Below are positions 18,335 through 25,632 of a stretch of 43,433 nucleotides of DNA, piece after piece (within the stretch, counting starts at the first letter, position 1; each line of letters opens with the position of its first letter). Position numbers and translations under genes: made by a program. This stretch comes from Verrucomicrobiaceae bacterium. Lineage in GTDB: Bacteria > Verrucomicrobiota > Verrucomicrobiia > Verrucomicrobiales > DEV007. Location: the NCBI GenBank assembly GCA_009936795.1, contig JAACDM010000340.1, forward strand, positions 1-43,433, in the 5' to 3' direction. Below the pieces are notes generated by a model that saw only the letters and a program-made list of their open reading frames with translations, was not told where the DNA came from and made no database searches.

Positions 18335-19357
18335 ATGCGACAGTATCAGCTACATTCACGGCCAGGCGAAGGCTTGGATCTTCTTTTGAAAGATGTCGAT
18401 GAACCGACTCCGCTTCCTAACGAGGTGGTCATTCGTGTAAGGGCGACCTCACTAAACTATCGTGATTTACTCATGCGAAGTGGGCAATCTGCGTCTAGCG
18501 CGAAGCCTGGAGGGACCGTGCCACTTTCGGATGGTGCGGGAGAGGTGATCTCGGTGGGGGAGGATGTTTCTCGTGTGGCTGTTGGAGATCGAGTCGCCGG
18601 GTGTTTCTTTTCCCACTGGATTGATGGGCGGTTTAACATGCGCTATCATGATACGGCACTGGGGGGCTCTGCTCAGGGCATGTTATCAGAGCAGGTCGTT
18701 CTGCCCGAGGTGGGCGTCGTTAAACTGCCTGACTATCTTAGTTTCGCTGAGGCGGCTTGTTTCCCCTGTGCAGGGCTCACTGCCTGGTATGCTCTTGTTG
18801 AGCGTGGCGAGCTCACAGCGGGTGACAAGGTCCTCATGTTAGGAACAGGTGGAGTATCTATCTTTGCGCTAAAGTTAGCTAAAGCGATGGGGGCCGAAGC
18901 TTGGATCACGTCGAGCAGTGATTCGAAGTTGGGGCGTGCTCGTGTAATAGGTGCTGATCATACGATCAATTACAAGACCTCGCCTGAATGGGAGAAGTTG
19001 GTTTGGGAGCAGACGAGTCAGAATGGAGTCGATCACGTGGTCGAGGTTGGCGGAGCAGGAACGTTGGGGACATCTATGGCTGCTGTTGGCGCTGGTGGGC
19101 ATATCGCCTTGATTGGCGTGCTAACAGGATTCAATCCTCCGGATACCACGCTGTTTCCATTGGTTGCCAGAAATGTCCGGCTCAATGGAATTTACGTTGG
19201 CCATCGGTCAGCGTTCGAGCGGCTGTTGGCTGCGGCTGAAACGCATCAACTTTGCCCGGAGATCGACAAGACGTTTGCGTTCGAAGACGCAGCAGCTGCC
19301 TATGACTACTTGGCCTCAGGCGGGCACTTTGGAAAGGTGGTTGTCGATGTCGGCTAG
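18335..19357 (+). CDS. MDR-superfamily NAD(P)-dependent alcohol dehydrogenase/quinone oxidoreductase (zinc-free type)
   Basis: Cytosolic medium-chain oxidoreductase of 340 residues. An upstream in-frame ATG at 18263 lies inside the previous gene; the ATG at 18335 (MRQYQLHSRPG) gives the normal family N-terminus. The GroES-like half has NYRDLLMRSG, PLSDGAGEV and VGDRV, but not the cysteine-rich structural zinc lobe of classical alcohol dehydrogenases. The Rossmann half has the nucleotide loop LGTGGVSIFALKLAKAMGA, then GADHTINY and DHVVEVGG. Substrate unknown; reduction or oxidation of an aldehyde, alcohol or quinone with NADP(H) or NAD(H) is expected. It converges on the leucine-rich-repeat gene with a 10-nt gap. 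Confidence 0.9.
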   Translation: MRQYQLHSRPGEGLDLLLKDVDEPTPLPNEVVIRVRATSLNYRDLLMRSGQSASSAKPGGTVPLSDGAGEVISVGEDVSRVAVGDRVAGCFFSHWIDGRFNMRYHDTALGGSAQGMLSEQVVLPEVGVVKLPDYLSFAEAACFPCAGLTAWYALVERGELTAGDKVLMLGTGGVSIFALKLAKAMGAEAWITSSSDSKLGRARVIGADHTINYKTSPEWEKLVWEQTSQNGVDHVVEVGGAGTLGTSMAAVGAGGHIALIGVLTGFNPPDTTLFPLVARNVRLNGIYVGHRSAFERLLAAAETHQLCPEIDKTFAFEDAAAAYDYLASGGHFGKVVVDVG

Positions 19358-19367
19358 TCGCCTTTCT

Positions 19368-20786
19368 CTATTCTTCTGGATCTGGAGCTCTCTCAACGCG
19401 AAACATTCCGAGGGGATTTCCCCCCACAGCTTGAGTGTAGGTCACCATTCCAGTTTCGTTCACCACACTACCCACCGAAGCCCAGGCAGAGAAATCGGTC
19501 GTGCGAAACACCGTATAGGTGCCGAGAGGCCCCGAGACTGTCAGCTTGAAATCGCCCGTTTCAGAGAGGCTGGGGCTGACGTCGGGAAGTGGCAGTGGAA
19601 TGAAGAAGATCTGATTGTCTGGATCATCCAGGAGTCGACTGAAGACAAAGATCAGATCTTCAGGGGCCCCTTCAGGTAACGTAATCTTTGCGAGATCATC
19701 ATTGTCAAATAAGTCTATGTTAGGCTCTGGGTCGGTAGGAAAGCCCCGTTGAATCGTAATTTCGGTCAGCTCATTTTCAAAGAGCTCAAGTAGCTCAAGT
19801 TTCGCCATGCCTTCAGGAAGAGTGAGTTTCTTGAGCCTGTTCTCGAAGGCGATGATCTCGATGACGTTAGGAAGCGGTCCATCGAACTCAAGTTTGGAGA
19901 GGGTGTTCTTCTCTAATCTTAATATCTCCAAACTGACGAGGCCTGCTGGTACGGTGAAGCTGGAAAGTTCGTTGTCGCGCAAGTCCAATACGCGGAGGTT
20001 GATCAAATCGTTAGCGAACGAAACAGGTCCAGTGAATACAGATCCAGCAAGATCGTTCTTAGCGATGGTGATGACCTCAAGGTTCGAAAAGCCTTCTCCG
20101 ATGACAAAGGAAGTCAACATCGACGTATTCAGATTGAGTTCCTTGAGAGAGAAGATCTCGGGCATGGTCAGCTTCTTGAAGTCATTGTCAGAAGCATCTA
20201 GGATTTCGATGGCTGTTAAGGTAGCAAGGCCATCGAGATCGGTGAGATCGTTTTTGGAGAGGTCAACAAATGTTAAGCTATCTAAGCCTTCTTCGAACGT
20301 GATTTCAGTCAGACCATTGTTACTTAGGTAGATTTCTTTGAGATTGATCAGCTCACCAGGGATGGAGAGACTAGTGAAACTGTTGCTGTTGACGCGGACA
20401 ATTTCTAATGAAGGGATATTAGCTATCAAGTTGATGTTAGGAAGGATGTTCCCTGAGAGATCGATTTCAGTTAGTTTTTCTAGATCATCCGGAAGCTTAG
20501 TCGGGCTAAAGATGGAGGGCTTCAGCCTATTGCCGCTGAGGTCGAGTACTTCGAGATTCACTAAACCTTCGGGGAGCGTGACACCTGCCTTCTCGAGTCC
20601 AGCTAGACTCAAGTTTTTCACTTTTGCCAGGTCTGATGCGCTGATATCGCCGTTGGCCTTGTTGATCTCATCGCGGATCGCGGCTTCCACATCACTATCG
20701 GAGATTTGTCCTAGGGCACCACCTGTGAGGATGGCAAACACACCGAGCGTGGCAAGAAATGCAGGGTTGGGCTTCATAGTCTTCAT
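19368..20786 (-). CDS. Secreted leucine-rich-repeat protein
   Basis: The 472-residue protein has a signal peptide (MKTMKPNPAFLATLGVFA, cleaved near GALGQ) and a helical cap, then about 13-14 leucine-rich repeats of 21-25 residues between roughly residues 55 and 380, with the pattern NLEVLDLSGNRL, KLTEIDLSGNIL, NLKEIYLSNNGLTEI and NLRVLDLRDNELSSF. A short beta-rich C-terminal module follows (TYTVFRTTDFSAW, then GMFRVERAPDPEE) that resembles the end of the lamin-tail protein. LRR arrays are protein-binding scaffolds; the partner is unknown. Export to the periplasm or cell surface is inferred from the signal peptide. It may be cotranscribed with the upstream rhodanese and DUF1573 genes on the same strand (79-nt gap). 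Confidence 0.87.
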   Translation of the reverse strand: MKTMKPNPAFLATLGVFAILTGGALGQISDSDVEAAIRDEINKANGDISASDLAKVKNLSLAGLEKAGVTLPEGLVNLEVLDLSGNRLKPSIFSPTKLPDDLEKLTEIDLSGNILPNINLIANIPSLEIVRVNSNSFTSLSIPGELINLKEIYLSNNGLTEITFEEGLDSLTFVDLSKNDLTDLDGLATLTAIEILDASDNDFKKLTMPEIFSLKELNLNTSMLTSFVIGEGFSNLEVITIAKNDLAGSVFTGPVSFANDLINLRVLDLRDNELSSFTVPAGLVSLEILRLEKNTLSKLEFDGPLPNVIEIIAFENRLKKLTLPEGMAKLELLELFENELTEITIQRGFPTDPEPNIDLFDNDDLAKITLPEGAPEDLIFVFSRLLDDPDNQIFFIPLPLPDVSPSLSETGDFKLTVSGPLGTYTVFRTTDFSAWASVGSVVNETGMVTYTQAVGGNPLGMFRVERAPDPEE

Positions 20787-20865
20787 TGTTGAGGGTGTTC
20801 TAAGGGGTTTGCGGTTGGGGTGAAAAGCAATTTAGCCGAGAATCGGAGTTGGTGCTTGGGCAAAT

Positions 20866-21300
20866 TTAGGGGTGGTGGGCCTGCCAGGCCTTCCAGCCGC
20901 CTTGGAGTCGATGGACTTTCTTCAATCCTAGGCCTTCAAGGCGCTCTGCAATGGCGTGGCTGGCTTCTTCTGGCCCGTAGATCACAAAGGTCTTTCGCTG
21001 GTCCATAAAGACTTCGAAATGGGCTTTGAGAGCGTGCTCAGCGTTGTCTGGCCGAAGGGAGATGGCGTCTGGGATGTGATTGATTGCATAGGCGGTTTCT
21101 GGTCGCGCGTCGAGCCACACTGGGTTAGCCGACCAGGTCAAGATCTCTTCAAGCGGCGTGTTCGCCTCCATCTTTGTCTTTTGAACGAGGAAGAGCGCGG
21201 GCCGGTTAGCCTTGAAGTAGAAAGTCCAGGCCGTTCCAAGAGTAGCTCCCAAAACGATAATGCCGAGTTGGAGGCAGGTCTTTCCAGCGACATTCACCAT
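20866..21300 (-). CDS. Membrane-anchored rhodanese-like protein lacking the catalytic Cys
   Basis: The 144-residue protein has one N-terminal membrane segment at about 9-28 and a single rhodanese domain at about 48-142. The fold signatures are present: VWLDARPETAYAINHIPDAISL at 61-82 and the C-terminal GLKKVHRLQGGWKAW. The active-site loop, normally starting with a Cys after a hydrophobic strand, reads FVIYGPEEASHA (105-116), with Gly where the persulfide-carrying Cys belongs. Sulfur transferase activity is therefore unlikely and a binding or regulatory role is more plausible. It starts 12 nt after the DUF1573 gene, which suggests one operon and a shared envelope function. Confidence 0.85.
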   Translation of the reverse strand: MVNVAGKTCLQLGIIVLGATLGTAWTFYFKANRPALFLVQKTKMEANTPLEEILTWSANPVWLDARPETAYAINHIPDAISLRPDNAEHALKAHFEVFMDQRKTFVIYGPEEASHAIAERLEGLGLKKVHRLQGGWKAWQAHHP

Positions 21301-21311
21301 GGCGAACGACT

Positions 21312-22199
21312 TTAAAGAGAAGGTTTACCTTCTTCAGCACTAGCTTGATTGTTATCCATGGCCTCGGGAAGAATCAACTCCACAACGGGCTCTTCTTTTC
21401 CGGATCCTTTGCCTGCTGAGGGGGGGAGCGCTTTCTTCATCTCAGGTCGCTGAATACTGTAGAAAGCGAGCTTGTTCCGATGCTTCTTGATCGCGCAATC
21501 TGTTTCGATCGTAAGCATTCCGAGCTGAACTTTCTCCGTCGTTTGAGGGGTAACGGCGATTTCGTAGCGCTTCCCTGCCTCAATTTCGTTCGTTTCTACC
21601 CTGATATTGTCACGAGAAGAACGGACTGATTTGATGTTGATAGGCTCTTCATGATCCATTGTGATTTGAATAATCTTTGTTTCCGTTTCGTCGCCCATGT
21701 CCCACTTGGTGATCTTGGGGGCAATCTGCACAATGGTTGGAACGATCAACTCGACGGTGAGGCGATCTGTTTTGGGTAGCGAGACGACAGGCTGAACAGG
21801 CTCTACTTGCTCGATGAATGCTAGGGGATCGCTGCTATCCGTCGATTGTCCAATGACTTTTGGCTTCAAAATCGGCTGGTCTTCTTCGTAAATGAGATTG
21901 ATACTCTTCGATTGCACGCCTTCACCAATGCCAATTTTGAAGACCGCCAAGACATTGCCGGACTCACCTTTCTCATAGCGCTCCTTATCCGTCTTGGCAC
22001 TGATGCAGCCGCAGTTACTCTCGACCTTCTTGATATTGATTGGATGCTTCCCTGAATTTGTGAATGAGAAGACAGCCTCAAACTGCTTCTCAGCAGGTTT
22101 GGCTTCGTAGGTCACTTGTTTAGCCTTGAAGTGGAGATCCGCCCATGTGCTGGTTGCGGCCAAGAGGCCGCAGCTGATCAAAAAGAGGGTCCGTTTCAT
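21312..22199 (-). CDS. DUF1573 domain periplasmic protein
   Basis: The 295-residue product starts at 22199, since MKRTLFLISCGLLAATSTWA forms a clean signal peptide; an upstream ATG at 22235 would put 12 polar residues before it. The DUF1573 domain at about 24-110 is Ig/ASPM-like, with the hallmark FSFTNSGKHPINIKKVESNCGC (C63, C65) and the YEKGESGNV turn. A second beta-rich half, about 145-250, looks like a diverged repeat, and the tail is Lys/Glu-rich. DUF1573 proteins are exported and common in Bacteroidota and the PVC group, but have no established function. It is followed by the rhodanese-like gene 12 nt downstream. Confidence 0.85.
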   Translation of the reverse strand: MKRTLFLISCGLLAATSTWADLHFKAKQVTYEAKPAEKQFEAVFSFTNSGKHPINIKKVESNCGCISAKTDKERYEKGESGNVLAVFKIGIGEGVQSKSINLIYEEDQPILKPKVIGQSTDSSDPLAFIEQVEPVQPVVSLPKTDRLTVELIVPTIVQIAPKITKWDMGDETETKIIQITMDHEEPINIKSVRSSRDNIRVETNEIEAGKRYEIAVTPQTTEKVQLGMLTIETDCAIKKHRNKLAFYSIQRPEMKKALPPSAGKGSGKEEPVVELILPEAMDNNQASAEEGKPSL

Positions 22200-22240
22200 G
22201 ATCCGGTAGAGTAAGGGGGAATGCGCTTCTCGCAAGTGAC

Positions 22241-23215
22241 TCAGCCTCGATTCAGCAGGAATAGAATTGCGGTGATGCTGACAAGGCTGAGCAGGGTCGA
22301 GTAAAAGACGATTCCAGTCGCGAACCGTGCATCTGCCTGAAATTCATGGGCAAGCAGAGCGGTGTTGATCGCTGTCGGCGCACCTGCTCCAAGGACGAGT
22401 AGCGCACTTACTTGACCGCTGAATCCGAACGCTTGGACCAGCGCCAGAGCGATCAAGGGTCCCCATAGAAGGCGTTGAACGAGCGCCCAGCTTAGCGAGG
22501 CATTGAGAAGAGGAGGTTTAGTTTTTGACAGCTGGACTCCAAGAGTGAGCAAGGCGACGAAGACCAGGGCCCGTTCGCCGTAGACCAGTGGCTCCCAGAC
22601 GAAGCTTGATTCCACCGCTCCGCTCAAGCCGAAGCTACGAACAAAAATTGCCAGGGCAATGGCGTAGAGAGATGGTTGTCGCAGGAGCACACTCAATCGC
22701 CGCTTCGTCCTCCCTCCTGTGCGTTTCCCTCCTTCAGCGGCGAGCAATGTTCCAAGGGAGAAGGTGCTAACGTTCATCGTCATGAGGACGAACACCTGAA
22801 GGGCGGCGATGTCAGGGTAGGCCAGAGCCATTAGCGGAATGCCGTAGTTTCCACAGTTGTAAAACATGGTGGAAAGCTGCAGGGCCCTGCGCGATGCCGA
22901 GGAGAGTCGGCATATTCTGGCGTAGGCCCAACTCAGGAGGCCCATGCTGGCAATCATACACAGGGTGAAGGCAATGATCCTCAGGGCGAGACCACCGGTC
23001 AGCGGGGATTGGGTAACTCTGACGAAGATGAAGGCAGGAACGAGTAAGTAGATGTTCAGCTTGACCAGGGAATCGAGGTCGAGTCTGAACTTGCGATCAA
23101 AGAGCCATCCAGCCCCGATGATCAAAAAGATCGGTAAGCAAATGTCCCGAAATAGCGTCAGTATCGTGGGGCTAGCTGCGATGAAATAATTGGTGGCACC
23201 GGAATTGATAGGCAC
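22241..23215 (-). CDS. AEC family (auxin efflux carrier-type) transporter
   Basis: Inner-membrane permease of 324 residues with about ten hydrophobic segments in a 5+5 arrangement. Family features include LPIFLIIGAGWLFDRKF near 27-43, VKLNIYLLVPAFIF, the NCGNYGIPLMALAY motif near 120 and a C-terminal half with ERALVFVALLTLGVQLS and GAPTAINTALLAHEF. AEC members export organic acids such as malate or malonate, or other small molecules; the substrate here is unknown. About 18 residues precede the usual family start and there is no good alternative codon. Only 20 nt separate this start from the divergent gene at 23236. Confidence 0.9.
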   Translation of the reverse strand: MPINSGATNYFIAASPTILTLFRDICLPIFLIIGAGWLFDRKFRLDLDSLVKLNIYLLVPAFIFVRVTQSPLTGGLALRIIAFTLCMIASMGLLSWAYARICRLSSASRRALQLSTMFYNCGNYGIPLMALAYPDIAALQVFVLMTMNVSTFSLGTLLAAEGGKRTGGRTKRRLSVLLRQPSLYAIALAIFVRSFGLSGAVESSFVWEPLVYGERALVFVALLTLGVQLSKTKPPLLNASLSWALVQRLLWGPLIALALVQAFGFSGQVSALLVLGAGAPTAINTALLAHEFQADARFATGIVFYSTLLSLVSITAILFLLNRG

Positions 23216-23235
23216 TAGGATTTGGCGATAAGTTA

Positions 23236-23763
23236 ATGATGTATTCAGATGAGTCGATCCAGTATGCGCTAGAGACGACCCAGGTTCTTTTAGAACCGGA
23301 TCGCCGAATCGACACGTTTGGAACTACAGTCTTTGAGTTTCACCTCATCAGTGAATTGATGGACAGTATCAATGAGGTTCGCATTCGGCGTGGGAATATT
23401 GAGGCTGCGAGGCCGATGATTGTGAGCCCGCATGCAGAAGACGGGTTGAGTTTTGAGGGATTCGGCGAGCAAGCCGAAGGATTTGCCGATTGGCTGAGAA
23501 GACAGGAGGGAACGGCAGCATTTCTCAAGTACGGCTTCAATTTTAAGCAATGGGACATCCAAGAGAGTGTCGTCCATGATCCCATTGATGATGTGCGTGA
23601 GCGAGTGCTCAAGCAGGTCACCGACTCAAACAACCCGCTGAATGCAGTGATCGAAGGTGTGGATGATACCTGGGAAATCTCGCTTCTTAGGTTTACCGTA
23701 GAAATGATTCAGAAGTCACACGGTATCAATGTGTTCGACTTTAAACGGCGCGGTCTGCTTTAG
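23236..23763 (+). CDS. Conserved-looking hypothetical protein
   Basis: I do not recognise this 175-residue protein. It has no signal peptide and no membrane segment, so it is probably cytosolic. It is acidic, alpha-rich and regular, with segments such as FEFHLISELMDSINEVRIRRGN, FADWLRRQEG and a C-terminal LRFTVEMIQKSHGINVFDFKRRGLL. No catalytic or cofactor motif stands out. It precedes the LysM protein by 9 nt and accA follows that, so the three form a likely transcription unit. ATG codons at 23236 and 23239 are both possible starts. It is divergent from the AEC permease with only 20 nt between. Confidence 0.75.
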   Translation: MMYSDESIQYALETTQVLLEPDRRIDTFGTTVFEFHLISELMDSINEVRIRRGNIEAARPMIVSPHAEDGLSFEGFGEQAEGFADWLRRQEGTAAFLKYGFNFKQWDIQESVVHDPIDDVRERVLKQVTDSNNPLNAVIEGVDDTWEISLLRFTVEMIQKSHGINVFDFKRRGLL

Positions 23764-23772
23764 TAGAAGTTG

Positions 23773-24609
23773 ATGGTCATTCGTATCTTCTTTGCCTTAG
23801 TCACACTAGCGGTCTTGGGTTTGGCCATTGGTAGCCTTGTCTACATCCTGGAGGAGGTCGAGAAGCCAAAGGTGGCCGCGGCACGGGAGATCAAGGAGGC
23901 TGCTCCGCCCAAGCCGATCGATCCCGGTATCCGTGAGTATAAGGCCGCTCTCAAATTGGCCAAGAACCGGCAGTTGGCCGCCGCCCGAGACAAGCTACGC
24001 TACATCATACGCTATTTCCCGAGGTCTGAGCGCCATCAAATGGCCCGCAATCTCTGCTCCGAGATCAATCTAGACCTTCTTATTTCTCCAAACTTTGTCG
24101 AAGGTAAGAAAGACTATGAAGTGGTCAGTGGCGACTCTCTGAGCGAGATAGCCAAGAAGCACGAAACGACGATCGAGTGTTTAAAGAGGTTGAATGGCAT
24201 GATGGATTTCAAGATCATGCCCGGAGATCACCTGTTGACTCGTTCTTTGAATTTTAAAGTTTCCGTGGATACCAAGCGTAAGACGTTGACGATGCTGGAG
24301 GATGGGGAATTCTTTGCCGAATTTCCCGTCATAGACATCCGGTTGCCGGGTAAGTTGCGGCCACCCGTTCAGGATACGGTAAGGAGCAAGCATGCGCTTG
24401 CTGGGAAATCGACCCTAATCACCACCCAGCGCGGTTACGACCTGGCCCCTAAAGAGCTCAGGTTCTCGCGTCGCGGCCTAAAAATTGTCGGCCACAAACA
24501 GAAAGAAAGCGAAGATCAGTTGGTCCAACCCGGAATAATAATGGACCCAACGGACGTTGAAGAGTTAACTATGTTACTTCGCGTGAGCACCGCTGTTCAC
24601 ATTCTCTAA
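23773..24609 (+). CDS. Membrane-anchored LysM protein with degenerate YkuD (L,D-transpeptidase-like) domain
   Basis: The 278-residue product starts at ATG 23773 (a TTG sits directly before). Residues 5-26 form a signal anchor. A helical, TPR-like segment follows at about 50-105, then a LysM peptidoglycan-binding domain at 114-156 (YEVVSGDSLSEIAKKH, then MPGDHLL). Residues 160-278 begin like a YkuD L,D-transpeptidase domain (FKVSVDTKRKTLTMLEDGEF) and end like one (MDPTDVEELTMLL, then STAVHIL). However, neither the catalytic HG pair nor the SHGCxR motif is present, and there is no Cys after residue 136. It is probably a wall-binding, non-catalytic relative. It lies between the hypothetical gene and accA. 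Confidence 0.82.
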   Translation: MVIRIFFALVTLAVLGLAIGSLVYILEEVEKPKVAAAREIKEAAPPKPIDPGIREYKAALKLAKNRQLAAARDKLRYIIRYFPRSERHQMARNLCSEINLDLLISPNFVEGKKDYEVVSGDSLSEIAKKHETTIECLKRLNGMMDFKIMPGDHLLTRSLNFKVSVDTKRKTLTMLEDGEFFAEFPVIDIRLPGKLRPPVQDTVRSKHALAGKSTLITTQRGYDLAPKELRFSRRGLKIVGHKQKESEDQLVQPGIIMDPTDVEELTMLLRVSTAVHIL

Positions 24610-24618
24610 AGGACCTCC

Positions 24619-25632
24619 ATGAAGCGCCAATACCTCGAGTTTGAAAAGCCGATCTACGAACTGCAGCAGCAGCTCGATAAGTTGAAGCGTCAGGCGGACA
24701 AAGAGAAGATGGATCTTTCGGAGGAGATGGAGGGGATTACGAAGAAGATCCGAAAGACCCGATCGGACATTTATAAAAACCTTACGCCATGGCAGCGCAT
24801 CCAGATCGCCCGTCACTACGCGGAGCGGCCCTTCATGCTCGACTATGTTGAGAATGCCTTTGAAGACTATTTGGAACTGCACGGAGATCGTCTTGTCGGT
24901 GACGATAATGCCATGCCTGCGGGTTTTGCTCGGCTTGGCAAGCAGCGGTGTGTGGTCATCGGGCACCAGAAAGGGCGAAATACGAAGGACAACCTCAAGC
25001 GTAATTTCGGCAGCGCCCACCCAGAAGGCTATCGCAAGGCAATGCGTGTCATGCGCCTGGCAGAGAAGTTTGGTTTGCCTGTCATTACGTTGATTGACAC
25101 CCCAGGAGCATTTCCAGGTATCGGGGCGGAAGAGCGAAACATTGCGGAGGCTATCGCCCATAATCTTAGAGAAATGGCCTTGTTGAAGACGCCGATTCTC
25201 TCTGTGGTCATTGGCGAAGGCGGATCTGGTGGTGCGCTCGGTATTGGCGTGGCTGACCGTATTATGATGTTGGACAATGCCTACTACTCCGTCATCAGCC
25301 CTGAAGGCTGTGCAGCCATTCTATGGAAGGATGGTAAGCGAGCAGCAGAAGCTGCCGAGGCGCTCAAGATCACTGCGGGTGATCTTAATGATCTTGGAGT
25401 CGTCGATCGTGTCATCGAAGAACCTGAGGGTGGGGCGCATGTTGATCCGCTTGCGATGGCCCTCCGCTTGAAAGAAGTTCTTATTGAGGAGTGCCGGAAG
25501 TTGATGGCGCTCTCGACGGAGGATTTGTTAGAACGCCGCTATCAAAAGTTTCGTGCTTTTGGCGAATTTGATCAGACGACCTTGGATCCAAGTAATCAGG
25601 CGGAAGCCCAAGCAGCATCAGCAGGAAGTTAA
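24619..25632 (+). CDS. accA: Acetyl-CoA carboxylase carboxyltransferase subunit alpha
   Basis: Catalyses transfer of CO2 from carboxybiotin to acetyl-CoA together with AccD, forming malonyl-CoA, the committed step of fatty acid synthesis. The 337-residue product has the usual AccA layout: an N-terminal helical part (FEKPIYELQQQLDKL), the family block RPFMLDYVENAFEDYLELHGDR, then LIDTPGAFPGIGAEER, the oxyanion-type GEGGSGGALGIGVADR and SVISPEGCAAILWKD. The start is supported by AAGGA about 7 nt upstream of the ATG. It converges on the nagB fusion gene with a 4-nt overlap. AccD and the biotin subunits are not in this window. Confidence 0.96.
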   Translation: MKRQYLEFEKPIYELQQQLDKLKRQADKEKMDLSEEMEGITKKIRKTRSDIYKNLTPWQRIQIARHYAERPFMLDYVENAFEDYLELHGDRLVGDDNAMPAGFARLGKQRCVVIGHQKGRNTKDNLKRNFGSAHPEGYRKAMRVMRLAEKFGLPVITLIDTPGAFPGIGAEERNIAEAIAHNLREMALLKTPILSVVIGEGGSGGALGIGVADRIMMLDNAYYSVISPEGCAAILWKDGKRAAEAAEALKITAGDLNDLGVVDRVIEEPEGGAHVDPLAMALRLKEVLIEECRKLMALSTEDLLERRYQKFRAFGEFDQTTLDPSNQAEAQAASAGS

